Source: Pseudoxanthomonas suwonensis 11-1 (lineage in GTDB: Bacteria; Pseudomonadota; Gammaproteobacteria; Xanthomonadales; Xanthomonadaceae). From it: DNA of 64,000 nt. The notes under the pieces are model-generated. The model had not been told where the DNA came from. It made no database searches and saw nothing but the letters and a program-made list of their open reading frames with translations. Below, in pieces: positions 34,950 through 45,873 of the stretch (position 1 is the stretch's first letter; each line of letters starts with the position of its first letter). The stretch covers positions 3,038,001 through 3,102,000 of the forward strand of contig NC_014924.1 of assembly GCF_000185965.1 (NCBI RefSeq), in the 5' to 3' direction. The position numbers were made by a program, and so were the translations under genes.

Positions 34950-35468
34950 CTACCTACACAAGCTGTCGATCTGCTCGGAAAAGCTAGGGTACGCTTCGTT
35001 TGCCCTTGCGAGCACCTCTGCAGCCGAGAGCTTGGCAATCCCCGAGTTCTCTTGGGCAAACAAGGTGAACTGAGCATTTGGCTTGCTATCTGGGCTTGGA
35101 TAGGCGACAGCCTCATATGGACCCACACCATCTGCTAGTAGCCAAAGGTATTCGTCCAAATTGAGCGCCACAACACCCTTCTCGCCTTCCGAGCCAAGAA
35201 ACACTACGGGCTGCTTCTCAATCGGTTGGTCCGGGAGAACAAGCCAGAAGGCAGCGTAGCCACCAGTACCGTCTTGCCCAAAGACCCGGAACTGCGAGCC
35301 GTCGATCGCGGCATTGCCTGTCCACGCTTTGAACCAGCTCGCATTCTCTTCCGCTGGGAAGAAGCTTTGGTACGGCTCAAAATCATATCCGTCGCCGTCG
35401 TCGTAATCGAACTCAAGTTGGTGGAGCTTGCGCAGCAGCGGCGGGAATGTGGTGTCCCAATTGCTCAA
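34950..35468 (-). CDS. Cassette-encoded SMI1/KNR4 (SUKH)-like protein
   Basis: 172 residues from a TTG at 35468, chosen because GAGGAGAGG lies just upstream; a GTG inside the core site at 35504 is the other option. The central GTGGYAAFWLVLPDQPIEKQ, then PVVFLGSEGEKGVVALNLDE and YLWLLADGV, is the usual SUKH pattern: Gly, aromatic, then a Leu/Phe-rich helix. SUKH proteins often neutralise contact-dependent or polymorphic toxins; no toxin gene is adjacent. It is acidic and has no signal peptide. Confidence 0.7.
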   Translation of the reverse strand: MSNWDTTFPPLLRKLHQLEFDYDDGDGYDFEPYQSFFPAEENASWFKAWTGNAAIDGSQFRVFGQDGTGGYAAFWLVLPDQPIEKQPVVFLGSEGEKGVVALNLDEYLWLLADGVGPYEAVAYPSPDSKPNAQFTLFAQENSGIAKLSAAEVLARANEAYPSFSEQIDSLCR

Positions 35469-35495
35469 TGGCCTCTCCTCAAGATGGTCTGAGCT

Positions 35496-35555
35496 GCCTA
35501 ACACCTGAATTAAGCCGCGCCGCGAAGCGTTGTCGGCTTGAATGAATTGTTAGGC
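35496..35555 (-). repeat. attC site, 60 bp
   Basis: Bounded by GCCTAAC (35496-35502) and GTTAGGC (35549-35555), with the array-typical arms TTAAGCCG and CGGCTTGAATGAATT. One of the central stem bases is changed (GAAGCGTTGTC). attC of the peptide deformylase cassette. Confidence 0.9.
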
Positions 35556-36092
35556 GCTTCTCCGCAGTCTTTGTCCGTACTCATCGATCCGCAGATACTT
35601 CCTGAACTTTGCTAAAAACTTGTCTCGTTTTAAGCTTGAGACATGGTCGATTTGTCGTATGCCATTCAGATGGTCAATCTCATGCTGAAAGCAAACGGCA
35701 GAGAATCCTTCCGCATGGACTTCGTGGGTAACAGCGTCTAGATCCGTGAATCTTACTTTCACTTCTAGTGCTCTCGGAACCGTGAAATAGATTTCAGGCA
35801 TGGAAAGACAGCCTTCTCCTTCCAGCTCTTGGATCTCGTCTGACTGCCAAATTATCTCGGGATTGATGAAGACCTTGTGCGACGCGTGAGGCTCGTCTAG
35901 TGGAATGTCAGCCACAAGAATTCGTCTCAACTCTCCAATTTGTACGGCGGCAAGACCGGCCCCATCAGCGTCTTGCATTGTCTCAAGCATGTCGGAGACA
36001 AGATCGCGTACGGAGTCATCAATGGTCTCGATCTCGGCGGATTTCTGCCGCAGAAGAGGGTCTGTGATTGGAAGGATTGGTCTGATTGCCAT
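35550..36092 (-). CDS. def: Cassette-encoded peptide deformylase
   Basis: 180 residues. All three deformylase motifs are intact: GAGLAAVQIG (motif 1, GXGXAAXQ), EGEGCLSMPE (motif 2, EGCLS with the Cys metal ligand) and CFQHEIDHLNG (motif 3, HEXXH). It should remove the formyl group from nascent proteins using Fe2+. The N-terminus RPILPITDPLLRQKSAEIE is normal. This is almost certainly an extra copy beside a housekeeping def elsewhere. The TAA stop falls in the R'' core of its attC, so the last residues and the site overlap. Only a weak ribosome binding site precedes the ATG. Confidence 0.93.
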   Translation of the reverse strand: MAIRPILPITDPLLRQKSAEIETIDDSVRDLVSDMLETMQDADGAGLAAVQIGELRRILVADIPLDEPHASHKVFINPEIIWQSDEIQELEGEGCLSMPEIYFTVPRALEVKVRFTDLDAVTHEVHAEGFSAVCFQHEIDHLNGIRQIDHVSSLKRDKFLAKFRKYLRIDEYGQRLRRSA

Positions 36093-36120
36093 ATGAGAAC
36101 CTGAGAACTCTGGTAGAAGC

Positions 36121-36232
36121 GCCTAACGCCTAAGTTAAGCCGAGACGCGCAGTGGAGCGAAGCACATGGCAAGCTGTACCTGCCATGTGCTTTGCGGAAC
36201 GAAGCGGCTTCGGCTTGAACGCATTGTTAGGC
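36121..36232 (-). repeat. attC site, 112 bp, with extended terminal stem
   Basis: Bounded by GCCTAAC (36121-36127) and GTTAGGC (36226-36232). The usual arms are kept, but the centre holds an extra palindrome AGCACATGGCA/TGCCATGTGCT (about 36160-36190), making a much longer folded top than in the 60-bp sites. attC of the LRR-like cassette. Confidence 0.88.
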
Positions 36233-36242
36233 GGCACCGGCA

Positions 36243-37055
36243 TCAGGTTACTCCACGTGGCAAGTCGCGGAGGGGCACAAGGCTCAATGCACTCTTGGCA
36301 GCGGAAGATGGTGCAGCACACTTTGTCTTGAAAACGACCAATCGCTTTAGACCGCTAATTTTCCGAACAAAATCCCAGTCATGAACTGGGGCGCACGCCT
36401 CAATGATAATTGCTTCAACGCTTTCCGGAATTGAGTCGTATGCGAACTTGTCCCTACCGACGTTCTTGAGCTCTAACTGTTTAAGGGACCGCAGTGGGGG
36501 TAACGCCCGCAGGTTTCGCGCGTATATTATTTCCAGGTCAACCAAGTGATTCATATCGTGAATAAAGTCAATAGACTCGGCGAAATACCTCACTAACTGC
36601 AGCGTCTCAACGCTTGGCGGCAATGGGAATGGGCTAGCGTTCTTGGCGCTGCCAATTTCATAAAGATACGCACTTTTCAGCGCATCCAAGGACTCGAGTC
36701 CTGAAGATTCGGGGTGCCATTGATAGCAAATCGTCTGTAACGATGTGAAGATCGTGAAATCTATAGAGAGCTTCCGGCCGACTATGCGGAGATACTTAGC
36801 GTGGCTGATTGGCAATAGCTTTGTGCAAGAGAGAGTTCTCGAGAAGTCTACGAACTCGAAATGCTCAACTCCGGTCGCATCTTCAAGAAACCCCCAGTCC
36901 GTAACATCCTCTCCTCGAATGAAGAGCCCCGCAGGCACCCCTTGATTTAGGAGTTGGCGTGCAAAGCAGGTGGCTTCGCGCTCACGCCCCGGCAGCACAT
37001 GAACCAAATGCTGGTCGTGGCATCTGAAGTCATCAACTCGTAGTAAGTCCGTCAT
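36243..37055 (-). CDS. Cassette-encoded leucine-rich-repeat-like protein
   Basis: 270 residues. The C-terminal two thirds show irregular leucine-rich units, for example VETLQLVRYFAESIDFIHDM, VDLEIIYARNLRALPPLRSL, KQLELKNVG and LKRLVVFKTK. Such units usually form a binding surface. The N-terminal part (LRVDDFRCHDQHLVHVLPGR) is not recognised. The ATG lies only 3 nt after the GTTAGGC core, so the cassette supplies no ribosome binding site of its own. The stop precedes the attC by 10 bp. Confidence 0.65.
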   Translation of the reverse strand: MTDLLRVDDFRCHDQHLVHVLPGREREATCFARQLLNQGVPAGLFIRGEDVTDWGFLEDATGVEHFEFVDFSRTLSCTKLLPISHAKYLRIVGRKLSIDFTIFTSLQTICYQWHPESSGLESLDALKSAYLYEIGSAKNASPFPLPPSVETLQLVRYFAESIDFIHDMNHLVDLEIIYARNLRALPPLRSLKQLELKNVGRDKFAYDSIPESVEAIIIEACAPVHDWDFVRKISGLKRLVVFKTKCAAPSSAAKSALSLVPLRDLPRGVT

Positions 37056-37058
37056 GCC

Positions 37059-37118
37059 GCCTAACGCCTGAATTAAGCCGCGCCGCGAAGCGGTGTCGGA
37101 TTGAATGAATTGTTAGGC
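37059..37118 (-). repeat. attC site, 60 bp
   Basis: Bounded by GCCTAAC (37059-37065) and GTTAGGC (37112-37118), with the standard TTAAGCCGCGCC arm. attC of the DoxX-like cassette, whose coding region runs into it. Confidence 0.92.
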
Positions 37119-37573
37119 TTCTTTGCGACGAACCAATAGATCCAAGAGATTATTATTGCCTGCAAAGGACCACGGACTAATAGATAAATTGGCCCCCACT
37201 CATTCCCACTCATCGGGATGTGCTTGAAGGCGGCATAAATATTGGCAGGGAAAAACACGACAAGAACAACGATTGCAATAACACCGGAGAACCACCTGGT
37301 CTTCTTCAAGAAAAATCCAGCAGCAATAACAAACTCTAGAACTCCTGTTGCATATATCAGAAAAGTCCTTTGAGGCACCCAATCAGGAAGCATCCAAGTT
37401 AACTGCTCTGTTTGCACGAAGTGCCCTATGCCCGTGAAAATGAACAGAGTTCCCGCCCCCCAAGCGGCAGCCGATCTGATGTTAATCGTACGACCACCAG
37501 TGAAAAAAGAAACTGAGCGAGCCAGAAGATACGGTCCTGTGAGCAGGATCAACATGATCACAATGTTTGTCAT
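37073..37573 (-). CDS. Cassette-encoded DoxX-like membrane protein
   Basis: 166 residues with four hydrophobic helices: NIVIMLILLTGPYLLARSVS, WGAGTLFIFTGIGHFVQTEQ, TFLIYATGVLEFVIAAGFFL and GVIAIVVLVVFFPANIYAAF. The GIGHF motif and overall layout match the DoxX-like family. The last residues, NNSFNPTPLRGAA, are encoded by the attC itself, because no stop occurs before it. GGAAGGA lies 8 nt before the ATG, so this cassette carries its own translation signal. Function unknown. Confidence 0.75.
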   Translation of the reverse strand: MTNIVIMLILLTGPYLLARSVSFFTGGRTINIRSAAAWGAGTLFIFTGIGHFVQTEQLTWMLPDWVPQRTFLIYATGVLEFVIAAGFFLKKTRWFSGVIAIVVLVVFFPANIYAAFKHIPMSGNEWGPIYLLVRGPLQAIIISWIYWFVAKKPNNSFNPTPLRGAA

Positions 37574-37592
37574 TGCCGAGTCCTTCCAAGAA

Positions 37593-37652
37593 GCTTAACG
37601 CCTGAATTAAGCCGACCCGCGAAGCGGGTTCGGCTTGAATGAATTGTTAGGC
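37593..37652 (-). repeat. attC site, 60 bp
   Basis: Bounded by GCTTAAC (37593-37599, a variant core) and GTTAGGC (37646-37652). The centre CCGACCCGCGAAGCGGGTTCGG is a perfect hairpin variant. attC of the HEAT-repeat cassette. Confidence 0.9.
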
Positions 37653-38273
37653 ATCACTGCTTGCCAGTGAGATGTCGATTTCCGGATACCTAGCCGCGAA
37701 CCTGTCCCTGTTGCGGGGTGGGAGGCGGCTAAGGGACTTGGCAAGTGATGTCCTGATAAAGACATAATCACTAGCGAATAGTTGTGCTGCCTTGGCAGCT
37801 CCGAGTGTCCGGTACAAGTACGAGATGATGTCATACGTCTCTCTTGCGTCGATGCTCGGCTCAGCTAGCTTTTTGTGATTTTTCTTAACGTATTGGTGCA
37901 CAGCATCAGTTGCGCGCTCATCTCCGTAAGCTGCAATGGCCCAAAGGGCATACGACTTTGCACGATATGAAGGGTCCAGTAACTTCAGGGCGTAATACTC
38001 AGTTTCAGAGGATCTGGAAATGCGGGCGATGGTCAGCATCGCCGTTGCTTTTACGTCCTGGGATGGGTGCGTTGCGAGGCTTTTAAGTGATGGGATTGAC
38101 CGTGGAGTACCACAATCGCGCAATGCGATAACGGACCAATACACATCCATCTTTGTCTCATTCTTCTCGATCAGATTTACGAAGAAATCCTCTGACCATG
38201 AAAAGTCCTTGTGACGCCTGCCGAGTGTCTTGGCAATGTCGCGCTTGTCGCCTGGGGAAATCGAGAATGCCAT
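37647..38273 (-). CDS. Cassette-encoded HEAT-repeat protein
   Basis: 208 residues of alpha-helical repeats. Units such as GTPRSIPSLKSLATHPSQDV, KATAMLTIARISRSSETEYY and SYALWAIAAYGDERATDAVH with QYVKKNHKK are HEAT/PBS-lyase-like helices, a protein-binding scaffold. No catalytic motif is visible. The ATG is 8 nt after the GTTAGGC core with no clear ribosome binding site. The TAA stop lies inside the R'' core of its attC (GCC TAA C). Confidence 0.75.
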   Translation of the reverse strand: MAFSISPGDKRDIAKTLGRRHKDFSWSEDFFVNLIEKNETKMDVYWSVIALRDCGTPRSIPSLKSLATHPSQDVKATAMLTIARISRSSETEYYALKLLDPSYRAKSYALWAIAAYGDERATDAVHQYVKKNHKKLAEPSIDARETYDIISYLYRTLGAAKAAQLFASDYVFIRTSLAKSLSRLPPRNRDRFAARYPEIDISLASSDA

Positions 38274-38280
38274 GGGTGAT

Positions 38281-38340
38281 GCCTAACGCCTGAATTAAGC
38301 CGCGCCGCGAAGCGGCGTCGGCTTGAATGAATTGTTAGGC
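38281..38340 (-). repeat. attC site, 60 bp
   Basis: Bounded by GCCTAAC (38281-38287) and GTTAGGC (38334-38340), with the consensus array sequence. attC of the DUF5076 cassette. Confidence 0.93.
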
Positions 38341-38652
38341 CTACGTGTGACCATGATGGAATGACCCAGTGGTGTCGGATGTTGGATCCGACAACTCCAT
38401 GTCGAATGCTTGTCGAATCCGGGCGAGCGTATCTGTTGAATCGAGGCCATACTGCTCCTGCAGCGCGTTTGCGGCATGACGCGCAAGGTCTGACAGAAGA
38501 ATGCCCCAAGACGCAGGCTCGTCACGGCCGCTGTCATGCCACAGCCCAATGTTGAGTGTGCAATGCAGGCCCTTCTCTGCGGCCCAAGCGCTGACAAGTT
38601 GCCTTGCCGATTCATCGCGCTGCGCTGCTGGTGGAATGACTAGAGGCTTCAT
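38341..38652 (-). CDS. Cassette-encoded DUF5076-like protein
   Basis: 103 residues, soluble. Segments LVSAWAAEKGLHCTLNIGLW and SWGILLSDLARHAANALQEQ resemble the DUF5076 family of small proteins found in several proteobacteria; the function is unknown. The TAG stop directly touches the attC. The ATG lies 6 nt after the core left by the aadA1 attC, with no obvious ribosome binding site. Confidence 0.65.
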   Translation of the reverse strand: MKPLVIPPAAQRDESARQLVSAWAAEKGLHCTLNIGLWHDSGRDEPASWGILLSDLARHAANALQEQYGLDSTDTLARIRQAFDMELSDPTSDTTGSFHHGHT

Positions 38653-38658
38653 AAGTAG

Positions 38659-38718
38659 GCCTAACGCTTGAGTTAAGCCGCGCCGCGAAGCGGCGTCGGC
38701 TTGAACGAATTGTTAGAC
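38659..38718 (-). repeat. attC site of the aadA1 cassette, 60 bp
   Basis: Bounded by GCCTAAC (38659-38665) and GTTAGAC (38712-38718). On the minus strand it reads GTCTAACAATTCGTTCAAGC then the standard stem and GGCTTAACTCAAGCGTTAGG, which is the well-known attC of aadA1 cassettes in class 1 integrons. Confidence 0.93.
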
Positions 38719-38719
38719 A

Positions 38720-39511
38720 TTATTTGCCGACTACCTTGGTGATCTCGCCTTTCACGTAGTGAACAAATTCTTCCAACTGATCTGCGCGCGAGGCCAAGCG
38801 ATCTTCTTCTTGTCCAAGATAAGCCTGTCTAGCTTCAAGTATGACGGGCTGATACTGGGCCGGCAGGCGCTCCATTGCCCAGTCGGCAGCGACATCCTTC
38901 GGCGCGATTTTGCCGGTTACTGCGCTGTACCAAATGCGGGACAACGTAAGCACTACATTTCGCTCATCGCCAGCCCAGTCGGGCGGCGAGTTCCATAGCG
39001 TTAAGGTTTCATTTAGCGCCTCAAATAGATCCTGTTCAGGAACCGGATCAAAGAGTTCCTCCGCCGCTGGACCTACCAAGGCAACGCTATGTTCTCTTGC
39101 TTTTGTCAGCAAGATAGCCAGATCAATGTCGATCGTGGCTGGCTCGAAGATACCTGCAAGAATGTCATTGCGCTGCCATTCTCCAAATTGCAGTTCGCGC
39201 TTAGCTGGATAACGCCACGGAATGATGTCGTCGTGCACAACAATGGTGACTTCTACAGCGCGGAGAATCTCGCTCTCTCCAGGGGAAGCCGAAGTTTCCA
39301 AAAGGTCGTTGATCAAAGCTCGCCGCGTTGTTTCATCAAGCCTTACGGTCACCGTAACCAGCAAATCAATATCACTGTGTGGCTTCAGGCCGCCATCCAC
39401 TGCGGAGCCGTACAAATGTACGGCCAGCAACGTCGGTTCGAGATGGCGCTCGATGACGCCAACTACCTCTGATAGTTGAGTCGATACTTCGGCGATCACC
39501 GCTTCCCTCAT
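38720..39511 (-). CDS. aadA1: Aminoglycoside nucleotidyltransferase AadA1, ANT(3'')-Ia
   Basis: 263 residues, the exact family length. The N-terminus MREAVIAEVSTQLSEVVGVI and the nucleotidyltransferase motif LYGSAVDGGLKPHSDIDLLV (catalytic Asp residues in the DxD) are followed by the all-helical C-terminal domain ending VKGEITKVVGK. From memory the whole protein matches AadA1. It adenylates streptomycin and spectinomycin, conferring resistance. It is the first cassette next to the attI-like site, the position with the best expression in an integron. GC and codon use differ sharply from the chromosome, indicating recent transfer. Expression depends on an outside promoter. Confidence 0.97.
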   Translation of the reverse strand: MREAVIAEVSTQLSEVVGVIERHLEPTLLAVHLYGSAVDGGLKPHSDIDLLVTVTVRLDETTRRALINDLLETSASPGESEILRAVEVTIVVHDDIIPWRYPAKRELQFGEWQRNDILAGIFEPATIDIDLAILLTKAREHSVALVGPAAEELFDPVPEQDLFEALNETLTLWNSPPDWAGDERNVVLTLSRIWYSAVTGKIAPKDVAADWAMERLPAQYQPVILEARQAYLGQEEDRLASRADQLEEFVHYVKGEITKVVGK

Positions 39512-39521
39512 GATGTTTAAC

Positions 39522-42113
<2,592 letters not shown>

Positions 42114-42188
42114 CGCGACGACGCGGCCTGGCGGCCGCGTCGCAGGTCCCGCACCGGACGACGCCGGCCATGGGCCGGCGTCGCTGCT

Positions 42189-42674
42189 TCAGTCGGCCGG
42201 TTCAGCTGGCTCGGGCTCGGACTCGGGCCCAGTGGCCGGCTGCTGCGGCGCCACCGCGCCCGGCGGCACCCAGATGGCGATGCCCGCGGCCTTCTTCTGC
42301 GTGGTCGGGATGCCCACGCTCAGGCCACCGGCGGTATGCCGGCCATAGCTGCCTGCGCCCACCGACATGCCCACCGGCGAGCCGGACGAGCCGACGCCGA
42401 CCAGGACCACGCCGTTGGCGCCCAGCGCCGCGGCCTCGCGCTTGAGCCGGGCCACCGCCGCGTCGGTCTGGCCCTGGGTGCCGAAACCGACCGCGCTGGA
42501 AGCCTCCAGCTGGGCGATGTCCTGCGACCCGGCGGGCGGGGTCGAATAGACCTGCACCTCGGCGGGATCGATCGCCGGGCGCGGCTGGCCGAGCATGACC
42601 TTGGAGGTGCCCGCGCAGCCGGCGAGGAGCGCGGTGGCGAGCGAGGCGGCAATCAGCAGGTGGTGGCGGCGCAT
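42189..42674 (-). CDS. Hypothetical lipoprotein
   Basis: 161 residues. The signal HLLIAASLATALLAGC ends in a lipobox with Cys at about residue 20. The body (AEVQVYSTPPAGSQDIAQLE, then VARLKREAAALGANGVVLVG) resembles the YbjQ/DUF4156-like group of small envelope lipoproteins with an alternating helix and strand. The C-terminus is Pro/Glu-rich (PESEPEPAEPAD). It is convergent with the S9 peptidase (75 bp between stops). Function unknown. Confidence 0.7.
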   Translation of the reverse strand: MRRHHLLIAASLATALLAGCAGTSKVMLGQPRPAIDPAEVQVYSTPPAGSQDIAQLEASSAVGFGTQGQTDAAVARLKREAAALGANGVVLVGVGSSGSPVGMSVGAGSYGRHTAGGLSVGIPTTQKKAAGIAIWVPPGAVAPQQPATGPESEPEPAEPAD

Positions 42675-42884
42675 GGCGGATCCCCTGTGTCCGGTGGTGG
42701 TGGCCGCGATGTTCCCCTGCCCCGGGTGAATCGACCGCGAACCAGTTCCGGGCCTTCACGGCCCGCCACGGGAAGTAACCACGGCAACGGTCGCGGGCGC
42801 CAGGGCCAGCCGCTATCGTCGTCGCCCCGCGCGCCGGCCACTTGGCTGCAGCGCCCCTCCCCGCACTGGCCGCCCCCGCCCCTG

Positions 42885-43799
42885 ATGATCGTCCGCCCCC
42901 GTCCACGCAGCTGGCAGCTGCTCTACATCATGCGTGGCTCGATCGTGCCGGCCATCGCGCCCAAGGTGGCGGCGATCTTCGGCCTGGGCGTGCTGACCTC
43001 GCTGTCGGCCGGGTGGCTGGCCGTGCCCGGCCTGGACGCCCTGGGCGTGGGACCTTTCACCCTGCTGGGCCTGGCCCTGTCCATCTTCCTCAGCTTCCGC
43101 AACAACGCCTGCCACGAACGCTGGTGGGAAGGCCGCAAGCTGTGGGGCCAGCTGGTGCTCGAAAGCCGCAGCCTGGCCCGCGAATGCAATGCCCTGCTGC
43201 CGGAAGACGAGGCCCTGCGGCGGCGGGCGCTGCGGCCTGCGATCGGCTTCGCGGCGGCACTGGCCGCGCGGCTGCGCCACCACGATCCGCGGGCCGCAGC
43301 CGCGCCCTGGCTGGAGCCGGACCAGGCGCCCGCGCTGGACCGCGCCAACATCCCCGATGCGCTGCTGGCGGTGGTCGCCGCCGAACTGGCCGTGCCGCTT
43401 CGCGACGGCCGCCTGCCGCCCTACCTGTACGCGATGCTCGAAGCACGCCTGACGGCGCTTTCCGGGGTCCAGGCCGGTTGCGAGCGGATCCTGGCCACGC
43501 CGCTGCCGTTCGCCTACACCCTGCTGCTGCACCGCTTCGCCTGGCTGTTCTGCGTGCTGCTGCCATTCGGGCTGGTCGGCGTGCTGGGCTGGGCCACGCC
43601 GCTGGTGTCGGCCCTGCTGGCCTATGCGTTCTTCGGCCTGGACCGGCTCGGCGACGAGCTGGAGGATCCGTTCGGGCTGGAGCCCAACGACCTGCCGCTG
43701 GACGCGCTTGCGCGGATCGTGGAGATCGACCTGCTCGACGGCCTCGGCGTGGCGCCGCTGCCAGCGCCATTGCAGCCGGAAGGCTATGTCCTGAGCTGA
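42885..43799 (+). CDS. Bestrophin-family (YneE-like) channel protein
   Basis: 304 residues. The N-terminal region contains GPFTLLGLALSIFLSFRNNA and CHERWWEGRKLWGQLVLESR, the hallmark of bacterial bestrophin-like proteins. Further helices are PFAYTLLLHRFAWLFCVLLP and TPLVSALLAYAFFGLDRLGD, followed by the conserved ELEDPFGLEPNDLPLDALAR. Bacterial homologues form pentameric ion channels in the inner membrane. The ATG at 42885 is taken as start. It lies 99 bp before hemB. Confidence 0.9.
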   Translation: MIVRPRPRSWQLLYIMRGSIVPAIAPKVAAIFGLGVLTSLSAGWLAVPGLDALGVGPFTLLGLALSIFLSFRNNACHERWWEGRKLWGQLVLESRSLARECNALLPEDEALRRRALRPAIGFAAALAARLRHHDPRAAAAPWLEPDQAPALDRANIPDALLAVVAAELAVPLRDGRLPPYLYAMLEARLTALSGVQAGCERILATPLPFAYTLLLHRFAWLFCVLLPFGLVGVLGWATPLVSALLAYAFFGLDRLGDELEDPFGLEPNDLPLDALARIVEIDLLDGLGVAPLPAPLQPEGYVLS

Positions 43800-44888
<1,089 letters not shown>

Positions 44889-44921
44889 GCCCCGCCGCCC
44901 AGCGCAGGCAACTCCCGGCGC

Positions 44922-45803
44922 TCAGGTGCCCGGCATGCAGCCGTCGGCCCCGCGCAGGGTCGGCGCGGCGACCCGGTACAGGTCGCCCTTGCCGGCCTTC
45001 GGTGCCGGCGCCGAGCCGGTGACCAGCAGGTCGGCCGGACGCGAGAGGTCGACCACCGGTGCCCGCGTGCTGCGCTCCTCGCTGTTGAACGACAGCCCCC
45101 ACGGACCCTGTTCGGCGTAGGCCGCGCCCTGGCAGATGGCCAGGTACAGGCGCGCGTTGCCCGTGGCGCGGTCACGGCGCGCGAACAGCAGCGCGCGGCC
45201 GCCATCCAGCTCCATCACGTCCAGCTCGTCGGCCGTGGTGTTGATGCCCGGCAGGGCCCCGGACAGCTCCACGCTACCTTCGGGCCTGATACGCGCGGCG
45301 AACAGGTCCAGCCCGCCACCGGCGTTGTGGCCATTGCTGGAGAACAGCAGGCGGTCGTGTCCCGGGGTCGGCGAATGTTCGTCGCCCGGGGTGTTGAGCG
45401 CTGCCAGCGGCTCGGGCGCGCCCCAGCGCTGTCCGTCGAACGCCACCCGGTACAGGTCCAGCCCGCCGCGGCCACCCTTGCGCCGGGACGCGAAGTAGAG
45501 CCAGCGGCCATCGGGCGAGAACGCCGGCTCGGTCTCCGGGCCAGGCGTGTTGAACGGCAGCGGCTGCGGATCGACCCAGCGGATACCGTCGCGGCGCGCG
45601 ATCCACAGGTCCATGCCGCCCGGGCCGCCCTCGCGGTCGCTGGCCCAGGCCAGCCACTGCCCGTCCGGGGAGATGCTGCCACGCAGCTCGTCGTCACGGG
45701 TGGAGGCGGTCCACAGGCCCTCGATGCCGAACTCGGCCAGCGCGGAAGCGGTAGCCGGCAGGAGTAGACTCAGGCAGAGGGCCGTCAACAGGTGGCGTCG
45801 CAT
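44922..45803 (-). CDS. Exported PD40/TolB-like beta-propeller protein
   Basis: 293 residues. Signal peptide [18 protein letters not shown]. The body has several PD40 repeats with the xxSPDGxxL pattern: [40 protein letters not shown] and [17 protein letters not shown]. Such propellers bind proteins or sugars in the periplasm. No catalytic residue is recognisable. The ATG at 45803 is chosen over an upstream frame opening at 45875, which would precede the signal with an Arg-rich leader. Divergent from aroE by 70 bp, convergent with hemB. Confidence 0.8.
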   Translation of the reverse strand: MRRHLLTALCLSLLLPATASALAEFGIEGLWTASTRDDELRGSISPDGQWLAWASDREGGPGGMDLWIARRDGIRWVDPQPLPFNTPGPETEPAFSPDGRWLYFASRRKGGRGGLDLYRVAFDGQRWGAPEPLAALNTPGDEHSPTPGHDRLLFSSNGHNAGGGLDLFAARIRPEGSVELSGALPGINTTADELDVMELDGGRALLFARRDRATGNARLYLAICQGAAYAEQGPWGLSFNSEERSTRAPVVDLSRPADLLVTGSAPAPKAGKGDLYRVAAPTLRGADGCMPGT

Positions 45804-45873
45804 GGCTTGGTCCGTAGGGCGGGCCAGGCAGTCTAGCCGCCGCCGGCCCACCCACCGCAACAACGAGGACGCC

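Larger units (their letters stand above)
33914..39521 (-). mobile_element. Integron cassette array without integrase (CALIN-like), eight cassettes
   Basis: Eight genes, all on the minus strand, alternate with attC sites (seven complete, one degenerate) ending in GTTAGGC/GTTAGAC-type cores. Most attC are 60 bp with near-identical arms, the pattern of Xanthomonas-type chromosomal integrons; two others are 69 and 112 bp. The array is visibly AT-richer than the flanking chromosome. Order from the attI-like end: aadA1, DUF5076, HEAT, DoxX-like, LRR-like, peptide deformylase, SUKH-like, PD-(D/E)XK-like. No intI reading frame exists on either side in the window. Confidence 0.92.

Noticed and set aside
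35504..35555. GTG at 35504 as start of the SUKH-like gene
   Set aside because: It lies in the recombination core and has no ribosome binding site; TTG 35468 has GAGGAGAGG just upstream.
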